Assembly: GCF_022809115.1 (NCBI RefSeq)
Contig: NZ_JALGBH010000001.1
Coordinates: 434,001 to 498,000, forward strand
Direction: 5' to 3'
Length of the DNA stretch: 64,000 nucleotides
From: Pedobacter montanisoli
GTDB taxonomy: Bacteria; Bacteroidota; Bacteroidia; Sphingobacteriales; Sphingobacteriaceae
Shown: in pieces, positions 53,612-64,000 of the stretch
How positions within the stretch are numbered: the stretch's first letter is position 1
Layout of the letters: every line of letters starts with the position of its first letter
Made by a program: the position numbers and the translations under genes
The notes under the pieces: generated by a model
Told to the model about the DNA's origin: nothing
Database searches by the model: none
The model's input: only the letters and a program-made list of their open reading frames with translations

Positions 53612-56377
53612 TTAAAATAAAAATCTGGTAAGCAATTTTTTGAGCTCTTCAGGATTAAACGGTTTAAGAATATGCGCATTAATACCGCTTTCTTTTAATT
53701 TACGTTCTTCGTTATGTAAGCTGGATCCTGTCAGAGCTACAATTTTTACAGTTTGAAAATACTTTCCTTTTGTTTTTCTGATCAGACTTGCTGTTTCAAA
53801 TCCATTTATTCCGGGCATGTTAATATCCATAAAAATAAGGTCATACTTCTTATTTTTCACCATTTCAAGCGCTTTGTAGCCATCAATAGCATGTTCTATA
53901 TTCAACCCCCATTTAGACAATATCCGCTGCGCTATTAATATATTTATTTCGTTATCATCAACGATCAGTATTTTCTTATCACTGAACTCAGCAGCTTTTT
54001 CTATTTTACTTTCAACTTCTATTTTTATCTGCTCGGCTATCTCAAACTCTATTTCAAAAGAAAACTTGGCGCCCTCGCCCTCTGCACTTTCTACCCTGAT
54101 ATCAGATTGATATAGTTGCAAGAGCTTTTTTGTGATAGACAATCCTAAACCTGTTCCACCGTACTTACGTGAAATATCTGTCCTTGCCTGTGTAAATGTT
54201 TCAAAAATATAAGCTTGTTTATCTACTGCTATACCTATTCCCGTATCACTTACCTCAAAATATAACTTAACCTTATCCTTATTCTTCATAACAAGGCTAA
54301 CCGTTAAGATAATCTCGCCGTTACTGGTAAATTTAATGGCATTTCCCAAAAGATTAATCAGTATTTGATAGAGGCGGGTTTTATCTCCAGTTATTAATTG
54401 AGGTATAGATGGATTATAAACCAGTGTTAGCTTATTATTTCCTTTTGAAGCATTAACCTGTAAAGAATTGATCATATCATTACATAAATGCCTTAAATCA
54501 AAAGGGATTTTTTCAAGATGAAGATTTCCGGTTTCTATCTTGGTAAAATCAAGTACATCATTTACAATAGACAGGAGATTTTCACTTGAGAATTTAAGAA
54601 TATTAAGATCTTCTACCTGTTCGGGATTTGGATTGCTCTCTAACAGGAGATGAGTCATGCCTATAATGGCGTTTAAAGGTGTACGTATTTCATGGCTCAT
54701 TACCGAAAGCAGCATTTCTTTAGCCTCGCTTAGTTGCAAAGCCTGTTCTCTGGCAGCAACCATTTCCTGTTCTACCAGTTTGCGTTGCGTAATATCTGTA
54801 ATAAGCTCTATATACCTTTCTATTTGCCCCTGATTATTAATAATAGGTGTGTTAGAAACCGAAAGCCATATAGGAGTACCATCTTTTTTGTTTGCAAAAA
54901 CTTCAATATTTGTCGATTCGCGATTTTTAGCTTTTTCTCTGGCAAGATAAATGGTATTAAAATCCGTTTGAGGAGTAGAAAGCACATCACCCAAACGCTT
55001 GTTCATTAACTCGTTCAGAGAATAACCTACCAGTTTTTCAAGAGAGTTATTTAACCAGATGATTTCGCCCGAATAGTTGCAAATGGTTACACCTGTATTG
55101 GATTTACTTGCTACGGTAGATAATACTTCTAACTCCTGTTGAGCCAGTTTTTTTTCGGTAATATCGATAATGATCTCTACCTCTGAATCTATCTGCCCGT
55201 TCTCATCTAAAATTACGGAGCTATAAACCGAGAGCCATATCTTCTGTTTATCTTTGGTGTAGGCCAGAATATCAACTGTGAAAGATTTCTTTTCACTGGT
55301 TAATTTCCGGGCATTTTCTATTTCTGTCCAATCCGTTTCCGGACCGGCAATCAGGTCGGCAAGTGGTTTACCTTTAATATCCTCCAGCTCAAAGCCTGTT
55401 ATTCGCCTAAAAGCATCATTAATCCACTTTACCTTATTTTGACCGTCGCTAATTACAACACCGTTATTTACTTTGCTGGCTACATATGAAAGCTGCATAA
55501 ATTCAGCTTCCATTTTTTTGTTGTCTGTAATATCCTGTCCATAACAATACCAAAATTCTCCTTTGGATACCATACTCCAGGCAATCCATCTTAGCTTTCT
55601 ATTATTATCAACCAGTCTAAAATCTAAGTTAAATTGCTTTTTCCCTTTTTTTAAGCCTAGTTCTATCTCACAGCGTACACGTTGTCTGTCTTCAATATAG
55701 CAGTACTCCCACGCACTGGTATTCAGACTTTTCTTAAGGTCATAGCCCAGTCGTTCACAGGCAAATTCATTAACAAAGAGAATATCAATATTTCTGTTTA
55801 ATACACAGTGAATTTCAGGTGATGCGTAAAAAATATTGGCTAAGTTTTCTGCACGCTCTTTTTGTTTTTGTAAATCGGCAGTTTGCTTTCTTAGTTCGAG
55901 TTGTGTTGTTATCTGTGCTGATAACGTTTTTAAAGCATCTTTTTGAAACTGATCAAGATCATGCGGTTCTGTATGTCCCACACATAAACAGCCTAATGCT
56001 TTTCCTCCAGCACTTACTATGGGTACTGTGGCATAAAAAGAAAGATTTTCCATTAAAGCAATAGAGCTTAAACGGTCATCTGTTTCTTCTTTGATATTTC
56101 TAACCAAAAAGATATCATCAAAAAACATCGTCTGCTGGCAGATACTACTGTTTCTTGAGATGGTTCTGAAGGTATTTGAAAGTCCTACCTGAACTTTAAT
56201 AAAAATGGTATCACGTCCAACAAATGAAATATATGCTTTAGACGTTTTTGTGATTTGAACAGCCAGTTTTACTAAGCTGCCTAATTCTTTATCCAACCCA
56301 TCTCCCAAAATATCATATGAGTGAAGCACAGCCAGACGTGCCTCTTCTTCGGTATTTTGAGAGATCGTTGGAAACAT
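53612..56377 (-). CDS. Soluble GAF/PAS hybrid histidine kinase
   Basis: This 921-residue sensor kinase lacks a membrane segment. A GAF domain (about 20-165) is followed by three PAS domains (about 185-300, 305-425 and 430-545, each with the C-terminal ITDxT-type boundary). HisKA follows (MLLSVMSHEIRTPLNAI), then HATPase (INLLGNAIKFT; DTGIGI; KYGGTGLGLSI) and a receiver (ILIVDDNEINILIA; phosphoacceptor Asp in IFMDINMPG). No output domain or Hpt is present, so phosphoryl transfer must go to another protein. The PAS ligands are not predictable. It starts nine bases after the glyA stop, so it is probably read from the glyA transcript. Confidence 0.93.
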   Translation of the reverse strand: MFPTISQNTEEEARLAVLHSYDILGDGLDKELGSLVKLAVQITKTSKAYISFVGRDTIFIKVQVGLSNTFRTISRNSSICQQTMFFDDIFLVRNIKEETDDRLSSIALMENLSFYATVPIVSAGGKALGCLCVGHTEPHDLDQFQKDALKTLSAQITTQLELRKQTADLQKQKERAENLANIFYASPEIHCVLNRNIDILFVNEFACERLGYDLKKSLNTSAWEYCYIEDRQRVRCEIELGLKKGKKQFNLDFRLVDNNRKLRWIAWSMVSKGEFWYCYGQDITDNKKMEAEFMQLSYVASKVNNGVVISDGQNKVKWINDAFRRITGFELEDIKGKPLADLIAGPETDWTEIENARKLTSEKKSFTVDILAYTKDKQKIWLSVYSSVILDENGQIDSEVEIIIDITEKKLAQQELEVLSTVASKSNTGVTICNYSGEIIWLNNSLEKLVGYSLNELMNKRLGDVLSTPQTDFNTIYLAREKAKNRESTNIEVFANKKDGTPIWLSVSNTPIINNQGQIERYIELITDITQRKLVEQEMVAAREQALQLSEAKEMLLSVMSHEIRTPLNAIIGMTHLLLESNPNPEQVEDLNILKFSSENLLSIVNDVLDFTKIETGNLHLEKIPFDLRHLCNDMINSLQVNASKGNNKLTLVYNPSIPQLITGDKTRLYQILINLLGNAIKFTSNGEIILTVSLVMKNKDKVKLYFEVSDTGIGIAVDKQAYIFETFTQARTDISRKYGGTGLGLSITKKLLQLYQSDIRVESAEGEGAKFSFEIEFEIAEQIKIEVESKIEKAAEFSDKKILIVDDNEINILIAQRILSKWGLNIEHAIDGYKALEMVKNKKYDLIFMDINMPGINGFETASLIRKTKGKYFQTVKIVALTGSSLHNEERKLKESGINAHILKPFNPEELKKLLTRFLF

Positions 56378-56386
56378 GCTGTAATA

Positions 56387-57658
56387 TTATTTGTAAAGAG
56401 GAAAATTACTTACTAAGGTTTGTACTTTGTGTTTTACCTGATCAATAATTTGCTCATTCTCAAAATTTGAAATCACTTCATCTATCAGATCAACGATCTG
56501 AGCCATTTCTGTCTCTTTAAATCCTCTTGATGTAATCGCGGCAGTACCCACACGCATACCAGATGTAACAAATGGTGATTTGTCATCAAAAGGAACCATA
56601 TTTTTATTTACGGTTATGTCAGCTTTTACCAAGGCATTCTCTGCTTGCTTACCTGTAATGTTTTTATTGCGTAGGTCAATCAGCATCAAGTGGTTATCAG
56701 TACCTCCAGAAATAATTCCGTAGCCTTTTGCTATAAATGCCTGTGCCATAGCTTTGGCATTTGCACCAACTTGTTTGATATATGCTAAATATTCATCTGT
56801 TAATGCCTCTCCAAAAGCTACTGCTTTAGCTGCAATAATATGTTCTAACGGGCCACCTTGTGTACCCGGAAAAACGGCCATATCCAATAAAGAAGACATC
56901 ATTCTGATTTCTCCTTTTGGAGTTGTCAATCCAAATGGGTTCTCAAAGTCTTTCCCCATCATAATCATACCACCTCTTGGGCCTCTCAATGTTTTATGGG
57001 TAGTTGTGGTTACAATATGGCAATGAGGAAGAGGATCATTTAAAAGACCTTTAGCAATAAAACCTGCCGGATGTGAAATATCTGCCAGTACCAAAGCACC
57101 AACTTGATCTGCAACTTTACGTATAAAGGCATAATCCCACTCTCTTGAATAAGCAGATGCACCACAAATAATTAATTTAGGTTTTTCTGCCAATGCTACT
57201 TCTTCTAATTTAGCATAATCAATAAGGCCATCTTCTTTCTTTACTCCATAAAAAAATGGCTGATATAATTTTCCCGAGAAATTAACCGGAGATCCATGGG
57301 TTAAGTGTCCTCCATGAGATAAATCAAAACCTAAAATCTTATCTCCAGGCTGTAATACCGCAAGCATTACTGCTGCATTTGCCTGTGCTCCTGAGTGAGG
57401 CTGAACATTTACCCATTCTGCACCAAACAACTTTTTAGCTCTTTCAATAGCAATGTTTTCTATCTGATCTACTACTTCACAACCTCCATAGTAACGCTTA
57501 CCCGGTAAACCTTCTGCATATTTATTGGTTAAAACTGAACCGGCTGCTTCCATTACTTGTCTGCTTACAAAATTCTCGGAAGCTATAAGCTCTAATCCAT
57601 GTTCCTGTCTGTCTAATTCTTTGCTAATTAAGTCGAAAACTAAAGTGTCTTTTTTCAT
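56387..57658 (-). CDS. glyA: Serine hydroxymethyltransferase
   Basis: This PLP enzyme interconverts serine and glycine with tetrahydrofolate, the main one-carbon source. The 423-residue protein has N-terminal [26 protein letters not shown] and [11 protein letters not shown]. The active-site Lys is in [15 protein letters not shown], and C-terminal motif [15 protein letters not shown] is present. Length is normal. It is divergent from dxs with a 200-base gap and is followed directly by the hybrid kinase gene. Confidence 0.97.
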   Translation of the reverse strand: MKKDTLVFDLISKELDRQEHGLELIASENFVSRQVMEAAGSVLTNKYAEGLPGKRYYGGCEVVDQIENIAIERAKKLFGAEWVNVQPHSGAQANAAVMLAVLQPGDKILGFDLSHGGHLTHGSPVNFSGKLYQPFFYGVKKEDGLIDYAKLEEVALAEKPKLIICGASAYSREWDYAFIRKVADQVGALVLADISHPAGFIAKGLLNDPLPHCHIVTTTTHKTLRGPRGGMIMMGKDFENPFGLTTPKGEIRMMSSLLDMAVFPGTQGGPLEHIIAAKAVAFGEALTDEYLAYIKQVGANAKAMAQAFIAKGYGIISGGTDNHLMLIDLRNKNITGKQAENALVKADITVNKNMVPFDDKSPFVTSGMRVGTAAITSRGFKETEMAQIVDLIDEVISNFENEQIIDQVKHKVQTLVSNFPLYK

Positions 57659-57858
57659 TATACGGAGTTATAAGATTTTTGGTAAAAATACTTAATTTAT
57701 CAGTTAAAACAATGATCTATATACATTTGTAAAAGCAGTTTTAATGCAAAACACCTTTTTTACGTATTATAAATGCTTTTGCAAATAAGCTATTTTTTAG
57801 AACATATTTAATGAAAGTATTAAACAAAATGTCGTAATTTGTATTTTTAAGTTTTTGC

Positions 57859-59787
57859 ATGGAAATTAAACCAGGAACCTTATTATCAACCATTAACAGC
57901 CCAGACGATTTAAAGAAATACAGTGAGCAGGATTTGGAGCAAATTTGCCAGGAGCTACGTCAATATATTATTGATGTTGTTAGTGTTAATGGGGGACATT
58001 TTGGGGCAAGTTTAGGAGTAGTAGAGCTTACTGTAGCCTTACATTATGCATTAAATACACCTTATGATCGTTTGGTATGGGATGTTGGGCATCAGGCTTA
58101 TGGTCATAAAATCTTAACTGGTCGCCGAGAGCAATTTCATACTAACCGGATCTTAAACGGCATTAGTGGTTTCCCAAAAATCAGCGAAAGCGTTTATGAT
58201 ACTTTTGGAGTTGGGCATTCATCAACTTCGATTTCTGCCGCACTGGGTATGGCTGTTGCTTCGCATTACAAAGGAGAAAAAGACCGCCAGCACGTTGCGG
58301 TAATTGGCGATGGTGCAATGACCGCAGGTTTAGCCTTTGAAGGCCTAAATCATGCAGGTATTGAGAAGTCTAACGTTCTGGTGATCTTGAACGACAATTG
58401 CATGTCTATTGACCCCAATGTTGGCGCTTTAAAAGAATATTTAACAAGCATTACAACTTCTAAATCATATAACCGTTTTAGGGATGATGTTTTCAACGTG
58501 CTAACCAAACTTTCAGAGCTTGGTCCGAATGCACAGAAATATGTAAAGAAAATTCAGAAAAGCATTAAAGGAACACTTTTAAAACAGAGTAACCTTTTTG
58601 AAGCTCTTAACTTCAGATATTTTGGTCCGGTTGATGGGCATGACGTTAAGCGTCTTGCTTCGATTATTAAAGATCTCAAAGATATACCGGGTCCAAAGCT
58701 ATTGCATTGCGTAACTGTAAAAGGTAAAGGCTTTGCTTTGGCAGAAAAAGACCAAACCAAATGGCATGCTCCTGGTCTGTTTGATAAGATCACGGGTGAA
58801 ATTAAAAAATCCGTTCCAGACAAACCCCAGCCTCCAAAATATCAGGATGTTTTTGGACATACTATGGTTGAGCTTGCTGAAGCAAATGATAAAATAGTAG
58901 GAATTACGCCTGCTATGCCTTCTGGCTCTTCATTAAACATTATGATGAAAGCCATGCCAGACAGAGCTTTTGATGTGGGAATTGCAGAGCAGCATGCAGT
59001 AACTTTTTCTGCAGGTTTAGCTACACAAGGATTAGTGCCTTTTTGTAATATCTACTCGAGCTTTATGCAAAGAGCGTATGATCAGGTAATTCATGATGTA
59101 GCTATTCAAAATTTAAATGTTATCTTTTGTTTAGATCGTGCCGGATTAGCTGGTGCCGATGGGCCAACACATCATGGAGCTTATGATTTAGCCTTTATGC
59201 GTTGTATTCCAAATATGGTAGTCGCTTCACCTATGAACGAGGAAGAGCTGAGAAATATGATGTACACCGGTCAACAGGAAAACATGGGACCTTTCACCAT
59301 TCGTTACCCTCGGGGTAATGGGGTTATGCCTGACTGGAAACGACCTTTCAAAGCATTAGAAGTAGGTAAAGGCAGAAAAATAACCGATGGTGAAGATGTC
59401 GCTATCCTAACCATTGGGCATGTAGGTAATTTTGCAGTTGAAGCCTGTAAAGAATTAAGTACAGAAGGTATCCATCCTGCGCATTATGACCTCAGATTTG
59501 TAAAGCCTTTAGATACGGAGCTATTACACGAAGTTTTTAAAAGATATCAAAATATCATTACTGTAGAAGACGGTTGTGTACAAGGAGGTATGGGAAGTGC
59601 TGTTTTAGAATTTATGGCCGATAACGGTTATAAGGCGAATGTAGTTAGATTAGGTATTCCTGATGAGATTATTGAACATGGGGAGCAGCCTGAGTTATGG
59701 GCATTATGCGGCTATGATAAAACCGCCATTATAAATACCGTTAAAAAATTTGCCATCAGCAGGACTACAAAAACACTTGCCTGCTAA
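57859..59787 (+). CDS. dxs: 1-deoxy-D-xylulose-5-phosphate synthase
   Basis: This thiamine-diphosphate enzyme makes DXP from pyruvate and glyceraldehyde 3-phosphate, the first step of the MEP isoprenoid pathway. The 642-residue protein has [15 protein letters not shown], the TPP motif [18 protein letters not shown] to [25 protein letters not shown], and [19 protein letters not shown]. Length and motif order are standard. A one-base-short TAATTTG box ends at 57841. It precedes fcl by 23 bases, though the functional link is unclear. Confidence 0.97.
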   Translation: MEIKPGTLLSTINSPDDLKKYSEQDLEQICQELRQYIIDVVSVNGGHFGASLGVVELTVALHYALNTPYDRLVWDVGHQAYGHKILTGRREQFHTNRILNGISGFPKISESVYDTFGVGHSSTSISAALGMAVASHYKGEKDRQHVAVIGDGAMTAGLAFEGLNHAGIEKSNVLVILNDNCMSIDPNVGALKEYLTSITTSKSYNRFRDDVFNVLTKLSELGPNAQKYVKKIQKSIKGTLLKQSNLFEALNFRYFGPVDGHDVKRLASIIKDLKDIPGPKLLHCVTVKGKGFALAEKDQTKWHAPGLFDKITGEIKKSVPDKPQPPKYQDVFGHTMVELAEANDKIVGITPAMPSGSSLNIMMKAMPDRAFDVGIAEQHAVTFSAGLATQGLVPFCNIYSSFMQRAYDQVIHDVAIQNLNVIFCLDRAGLAGADGPTHHGAYDLAFMRCIPNMVVASPMNEEELRNMMYTGQQENMGPFTIRYPRGNGVMPDWKRPFKALEVGKGRKITDGEDVAILTIGHVGNFAVEACKELSTEGIHPAHYDLRFVKPLDTELLHEVFKRYQNIITVEDGCVQGGMGSAVLEFMADNGYKANVVRLGIPDEIIEHGEQPELWALCGYDKTAIINTVKKFAISRTTKTLAC

Positions 59788-59810
59788 TTTCACTTAAATA
59801 CATCTATAAA

Positions 59811-60737
59811 TTGGAAAAAAGTGCTAAGATATTTGTAGCCGGACATAGAGGAATGGTGGGTTCGGCTATCCATCGTAAGTTAGTTAAAGAAGGTTTTTCT
59901 AACATTATTACTAGGACTTCTTCAGAACTTGACTTAAGGAATCAACAAGCTGTAGCTGATTTTTTTGCTCAAGAAAAACCCGATTATGTTTTTTTAGCAG
60001 CAGCTAAAGTTGGTGGTATTGTAGCCAATAATACATATAGAGCCGACTTTCTATATGAGAATCTGGCTATCCAGAACAATGTTATACATCAATCATATGT
60101 AAATGGCGTAAAAAAATTAATGTTCTTAGGTTCAAGCTGTATCTATCCAAAACTGGCACCACAACCTTTAAAAGAAGAGTATCTGCTTACAGGATTATTA
60201 GAAGACACGAATGAACCTTACGCTATTGCTAAAATTGCGGGAATTAAAATGTGTGATGCTTATAGAGCGCAGTACGGTTGTAATTTTATTTCTGTAATGC
60301 CAACAAATTTATACGGCTATAATGACAACTACCACCCTCAAAATTCACATGTTTTACCTGCTCTGATCAGAAAGTTTGACGAAGCAAAACGCAACGGCAG
60401 TACAGAAGTAGTGATATGGGGAACAGGCGCTCCAATGCGTGAATTCTTATTTGCTGATGATTTAGCAGATGCCTGTTATTTTTTAATGCAAAATTATAAT
60501 GAATCTAATCTCATTAATATAGGTACGGGAGAAGACCTAACTATCAAAGATTTAGCCTTAATGATCAAGGATATAGTAGGATTTGAAGGAGTATTAACTT
60601 TTGATACAAGCAAACCTGATGGAACTCCAAGAAAGCTCATGGATGTTTCAAAACTGCACAATTTAGGATGGAGACATCAAATTGAATTAGCAGAAGGATT
60701 ACAACTTGCATATCAGGATTATTTAAGTAAAATATAG
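59811..60737 (+). CDS. fcl: GDP-L-fucose synthase (GDP-4-keto-6-deoxymannose epimerase/reductase)
   Basis: This bifunctional short-chain-dehydrogenase-fold enzyme completes GDP-L-fucose synthesis for surface polysaccharides. The 308-residue protein has the NADP loop [19 protein letters not shown], the active-site FLGSSCIYP and [10 protein letters not shown] (Ser, and YxxxK), and [13 protein letters not shown] and [15 protein letters not shown]. The start is a TTG at 59811, in dxs-adjacent sequence, with no ATG near it. gmd, the preceding pathway enzyme, is not in the window. It ends at a strong terminator shared with wzi. Confidence 0.96.
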   Translation: MEKSAKIFVAGHRGMVGSAIHRKLVKEGFSNIITRTSSELDLRNQQAVADFFAQEKPDYVFLAAAKVGGIVANNTYRADFLYENLAIQNNVIHQSYVNGVKKLMFLGSSCIYPKLAPQPLKEEYLLTGLLEDTNEPYAIAKIAGIKMCDAYRAQYGCNFISVMPTNLYGYNDNYHPQNSHVLPALIRKFDEAKRNGSTEVVIWGTGAPMREFLFADDLADACYFLMQNYNESNLINIGTGEDLTIKDLALMIKDIVGFEGVLTFDTSKPDGTPRKLMDVSKLHNLGWRHQIELAEGLQLAYQDYLSKI

Positions 60738-60755
60738 TTTATAACTCTTTTAAAC

Positions 60756-60789
60756 AAAAAAGGCTGTTTGGTAATCAAACAGCCTTTTT
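60756..60789. terminator. Strong bidirectional terminator
   Basis: AAAAAAGGCTGTTTG pairs with CAAACAGCCTTTTT around a five-base loop. It is flanked by A-runs on one side and T-runs on the other and ends both fcl (plus strand) and the Wzi-like gene (minus strand). Confidence 0.92.
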
Positions 60790-60813
60790 AATTATCATAG
60801 AATATGATTTAAA

Positions 60814-62433
60814 TTAAAAATCGTAATAAATGTTCCTGAAACTACTCCTTAGCCCAAATGTTACCCAATTGGTTTTGTTATTCCATTTACTGTTCTTTTC
60901 CTGGCGATAAGTTCCTGCCAGTTCCAGTTTAAGGTTATATTTAGGGTTCAATAAATAAGCTATTTTTCCCTGTATAATATACAAATCTGTTGATAGTCCT
61001 TGCCCTATGTGGTTGCCGTAATCTGCTACACGAGTATTATAATTTTTGAATATATCTTTTCCATAATTCTCTCCTGTTCCATCTAAACCATAATTCGCAT
61101 ATAAGAGCTGCCCTTGAAAATCAAATCGTTTAAAGCTATAATTTAATAGACCTAAAGTTTCTCTAAAATTTGCTCCATAAGGATGTGCCAATGGCTGATT
61201 ATATTGCGAATAGTTTGACATTCGGTCAAAATGTGCATAAGTATAAGGACGTGCTGTATTAAACTCTGCCAGATAATTTAAAGCAGGAACATTGAACAAA
61301 TCAGAGCCTCTAAGCCCTAACTGAATTGCCCATTTATTAGCCCAATAACCTTTATTTGAGAAGAATTCTTTAGCTGTAAATTCATCGAACATAAACTGTC
61401 CGTAAACAGCTGTTTTCTCCAATACCTCATATTTAGCATTAAAGCCCAAACGCATCTTATCTGGAGATGTCGTATTCGTACTTTCAACCGATCTTAAGAA
61501 AATAAAGGGGTGGACATAATTAAAATCAAAGCCACGTTTACCCTCTACTTCTGCATCTGCCCAGGTTACAGCCTGAAAAAAACCTAAAGATAGTCTGTTA
61601 GTTACATTCCAGTCTACATAATGAGCTGCCATCCATTTACCTCGGTCTCCTAACCTTCTGTCTGTAGTTAGCTTGGGTGCTCCCGGATCCAGCATATAAG
61701 CAAATATGGTTTGATATTGCACACTTCCTAAACTGGCTCTGATCCTAAAAAAAGAATAGTTTGAAGCCACATCAGATAACAACACAGAGCGATAACCATC
61801 TCCTATAAAATTTTTATCATATCCTAATGCAAAGTTAACATACTTACTTGGCGTATAAGATAAAAGGGCAGTAACATAGGTCCAATCCTGTTTATCTGTT
61901 CCCAGTTTTCCGAATGACTGCCCCGGAACAACCTGATTTTTAACAATAAAATCATTAATATAATTAGGAAATTTTCCCTGATCTTCAAATCCGTTTAAAT
62001 AAAACGAAAAGGTTTTTCCAATGTTCCCGCCTATCTGAAAACCTCGTGTGTTTAGCCATGTTGTTCTGTTGGTTTGAAAATCTCTTCCTATTTGAAAATC
62101 AGGTAGAAAGTCTGCATAAACACGATACTCTTCATTTTCAATCTGGATTAAATGCTCTTGAAACAGTTTACGATGTACCCAACTTCGTTTATTCAATGTA
62201 TCTGTTCCATATTTCATTAAAGAGTCGTACTGCTTTTCTAAAAGCGAATCATCCGAATAAAATCCTCTTATGGAAGAGTGAAATTTACTCTTTGTATCAT
62301 ATACAGACCTGTTTAATTTCTGATAAAATTGATAGTCTAAAGGAATATTCTGATTGGGAGTTGAAATTTGAGCCTGAACATTAAAAATAAAAACAGACAG
62401 AGCAAAAACCAACAGTAGTTTTTTTTTAATCAT
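60814..62433 (-). CDS. Wzi-like capsule-assembly outer-membrane beta-barrel protein
   Basis: The 539-residue precursor starts at ATG 62433 (MIKKKLLLVFALSVFIFNVQ, signal peptide); an in-frame ATG 12 bases upstream would lengthen the n-region. The mature part is a barrel with recurrent aromatic strands such as LGYDKNFIGDGYRSVLLSD, GLRGSDLFNVPALNYLAEF and YNLKLELAGTYRQE, ending in the C-terminal strand YYDF. It resembles the Wzi/capsule assembly family, which in Escherichia links capsule to the cell surface. It overlaps the upstream sugar-epimerase gene by eight bases, confirming a shared polysaccharide unit. Confidence 0.85.
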   Translation of the reverse strand: MIKKKLLLVFALSVFIFNVQAQISTPNQNIPLDYQFYQKLNRSVYDTKSKFHSSIRGFYSDDSLLEKQYDSLMKYGTDTLNKRSWVHRKLFQEHLIQIENEEYRVYADFLPDFQIGRDFQTNRTTWLNTRGFQIGGNIGKTFSFYLNGFEDQGKFPNYINDFIVKNQVVPGQSFGKLGTDKQDWTYVTALLSYTPSKYVNFALGYDKNFIGDGYRSVLLSDVASNYSFFRIRASLGSVQYQTIFAYMLDPGAPKLTTDRRLGDRGKWMAAHYVDWNVTNRLSLGFFQAVTWADAEVEGKRGFDFNYVHPFIFLRSVESTNTTSPDKMRLGFNAKYEVLEKTAVYGQFMFDEFTAKEFFSNKGYWANKWAIQLGLRGSDLFNVPALNYLAEFNTARPYTYAHFDRMSNYSQYNQPLAHPYGANFRETLGLLNYSFKRFDFQGQLLYANYGLDGTGENYGKDIFKNYNTRVADYGNHIGQGLSTDLYIIQGKIAYLLNPKYNLKLELAGTYRQEKNSKWNNKTNWVTFGLRSSFRNIYYDF

Positions 62434-64000
62434 TTTTAGGGGCATCTAGTTCTTCGAAAATGGAGTTTTTACTTTTATATTCTATCACAATTCCTTTCAT
62501 TGCAATAACCACTTGTCTGTCATCATTTTTCTTAGCAAATTCCAGCAGATTATAGATCTGGTCTTCTACTTCATTAAAGTGATATTCTCTAACTTTGCCT
62601 ATCATAATTTGCTGGTGATGTGTAGGCATGGTATTTTCATTATCGTTTAGCAATTCTTCAAATAGTTTTTCTCCCGGCCTTAAACCTGAATATTGAATTT
62701 TTATATCTTGATTTGGGACCAAGCCTGCCAGTCTTATCATCTTCTTAGCCAGTTCTACTATTTTTACAGATTTACCCATGTCAAACACATAAATCTCACC
62801 ACCTTTACCCATACAACCTGCTTCCAGAACCAGTCTGCAGGCTTCGGGTATGGTCATAAAAAAACGTGTTATTTCAGGATGGGTTACTGTAACCGGACCG
62901 CCTTTTTCAATCTGTTGTTTAAATCTTGGGATCACAGATCCATTAGAGCCCAAAACATTCCCAAAACGCGTAGTAATGAATTTAGTTATAGGTTTTACAT
63001 CTAAATCATTGATATAACTTAAGCCATTTCTATAAATAGCATCACGGTTTGATAAAGAATTATTTAAAGATTGAACATAGATCTCGGCTATACGTTTTGA
63101 CGCACCCATTACATTAGTAGGGTTCACCGCTTTATCTGTAGAAATCATTACGAATTTCTGCACCCCATGTTTAACCGAAAGATCTGCTATTGTTTTGGTA
63201 CCTAAAACGTTTACTTTAATTGCTTCAGAAGGATTGTCTTCCATTAAAGGCACATGCTTATATGCTGCAGCATGATAAACGTAATGAGGCTTGTAAGTCT
63301 CAAAGAGATGCTCCATCCGCTGCTGATCTCTTACATCTCCAACAAAAGCGTGAAAATTGGTGTGTTTATGTTCTTCTTCCAGCTCTAAGTAAATATGATG
63401 TAGGGCAGTTTCAGACTGATCGCATAAAATAATGAGGCTTAAATCAAATTTAATAAGTTGCCTTACGATTTCGCTTCCGATAGAACCTGCAGCTCCTGTA
63501 ATTAGGACGCGTTTAGATTTTAACTGATTCTGAATACCTGCTGTATCCATCTCTATTTGCTTACGGTTAAGCAAATCTTCAATATTGATATTCTGTATCT
63601 GTGTCTGATGTAATTTCCCGCCAATCCATACGTCTGCAGGAGGTATATTTAGCGCTACCACATCATTTTCTAAACATACATCAACAATTTGGTTTTTTCT
63701 TTCGTTAGGAATGGTATAAGATGCAAAAATAATTTCGTCCAACTCATGATCACGAATAAGATCCTCCAAATTAGCAGCATCAATAATTTTTATACCATCT
63801 ATTGTTTTCCCAATTTTTCTTTCATCATCATCAACAAAAGCAATAATGGTTTTATTTACGCGTCCGTCATGATCAAAAGTTCTCTTAGTTGCTAGACCAG
63901 CTTCTCCAGCACCATAAATAACAACTTTTCTTTTATCCAGATTAAGATTTTTAATGTAAAGGAAGAAATATTTTACCAGTACCCTATATGTTATTAAAAG
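62426..64000 (-). CDS. CapD/WbpM-type nucleotide-sugar 4,6-dehydratase/epimerase, 5' truncated by window edge
   Basis: The frame stays open to base 64000; TTG 63769 is internal. The upstream codons read KVVIYGAGEAG and AFVDDDERKIGKTIDG, a CoA-binding-like/Rossmann N-domain typical of these membrane-anchored enzymes, so the true start and membrane segments lie beyond the edge. The catalytic SDR domain has the NAD loop VLITGAAGSIGSEIV, MISTDKAVNPTNVMGASKR with the active-site region, and SGLRPGEKLFEELL. It acts on UDP-GlcNAc-type sugars for surface polysaccharide. It overlaps the Wzi-like gene by eight bases downstream. Confidence 0.93.
   Translation of the reverse strand, partial: LLITYRVLVKYFFLYIKNLNLDKRKVVIYGAGEAGLATKRTFDHDGRVNKTIIAFVDDDERKIGKTIDGIKIIDAANLEDLIRDHELDEIIFASYTIPNERKNQIVDVCLENDVVALNIPPADVWIGGKLHQTQIQNINIEDLLNRKQIEMDTAGIQNQLKSKRVLITGAAGSIGSEIVRQLIKFDLSLIILCDQSETALHHIYLELEEEHKHTNFHAFVGDVRDQQRMEHLFETYKPHYVYHAAAYKHVPLMEDNPSEAIKVNVLGTKTIADLSVKHGVQKFVMISTDKAVNPTNVMGASKRIAEIYVQSLNNSLSNRDAIYRNGLSYINDLDVKPITKFITTRFGNVLGSNGSVIPRFKQQIEKGGPVTVTHPEITRFFMTIPEACRLVLEAGCMGKGGEIYVFDMGKSVKIVELAKKMIRLAGLVPNQDIKIQYSGLRPGEKLFEELLNDNENTMPTHHQQIMIGKVREYHFNEVEDQIYNLLEFAKKNDDRQVVIAMKGIVIEYKSKNSIFEELDAPKND

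Noticed and set aside
62046..62384. Open frame opposite the Wzi-like gene
   Set aside because: It is antisense to a good coding gene and has no recognisable domain.
1..64000. CRISPR arrays, tRNA/rRNA genes, insertion sequences, prophage
   Set aside because: No regular repeats with spacers, no cloverleaf or rRNA sequence, and no transposase or integrase motif was seen.

Overview
The window is a dense, low-GC chromosomal stretch of a Bacteroidota bacterium, most likely a Sphingobacteriaceae member such as Pedobacter (lineage inferred from gene content; the genus is a guess). The pointers are the type IX secretion translocon SprA, a CarboxypepD_reg/TonB-receptor-like barrel, TlpA-like lipoproteins, Bacteroidota -7 promoter boxes of the form TAnnTTTG, and a GG-leader peptide. 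I see no rRNA, tRNA, CRISPR array, transposase or prophage. No gene-free stretch exceeds about 300 bases.

Layout: 1-3.0 kb holds the end of fabH, then accB and accC (fatty-acid initiation and acetyl-CoA carboxylase), ended by a strong terminator. 3.0-7.1 kb holds tatC, rpiB, a secreted M28 peptidase and an ArsR/SRPBCC pair. 7.2-10.6 kb holds a LutB-like iron-sulfur protein and a fused branched-chain 2-oxoacid dehydrogenase E1. 10.7-17.5 kb (minus strand) holds a SprT-like protein, feoB/feoA, an outer-membrane beta-barrel protein, and vanZ. 17.5-28 kb (minus) is a likely operon maeB-ruvA-sprA-gcvH-vanZ around the 2386-residue SprA. 28-37.4 kb (minus) is an envelope block: flippase, dut, TPR protein, DUF4292 lipoprotein, EnvC-like activator, two TatA-type proteins, gatA, and a LysM lytic transglycosylase. 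37.5-40.5 kb holds acylphosphatase, a nitronate monooxygenase/FabK-like flavoprotein, an amidohydrolase and a small secreted protein.

40.6-46 kb is regulatory: a sigma-54 response regulator converging on a hybrid histidine kinase with an Hpt domain, then a WYL regulator and a DinB protein. 46.1-48.2 kb holds a pseudouridine synthase and rlmN. 48.2-51.3 kb is the most unusual section. It has a six-cysteine peptide with a double-glycine leader, a downstream TlpA-like thioredoxin lipoprotein, a divergent XRE regulator whose own first 18 residues copy the leader pattern at the same positions, a perfect inverted repeat between them, and a TlpA-like secreted protein without a thioredoxin domain. 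51.4-64 kb holds comF, a beta-helix lipoprotein, a GAF/PAS hybrid kinase behind glyA, dxs, GDP-fucose synthase, a Wzi-like outer-membrane protein, and the start-truncated end of a CapD-type sugar epimerase/dehydratase, which opens a surface-polysaccharide locus continuing past the window.

Recurrent themes: several genes have a TAnnTTTG box only 2-12 bases before the start codon, implying very short or absent leaders; TTG or GTG starts are common (feoB, sprA, gatA, the flippase, fcl, dut, the amidohydrolase); and palindromic intergenic repeats lie before accC, inside the sprT-like gene and upstream of dinB. All calls rest on reading motifs by eye; no database search was run.
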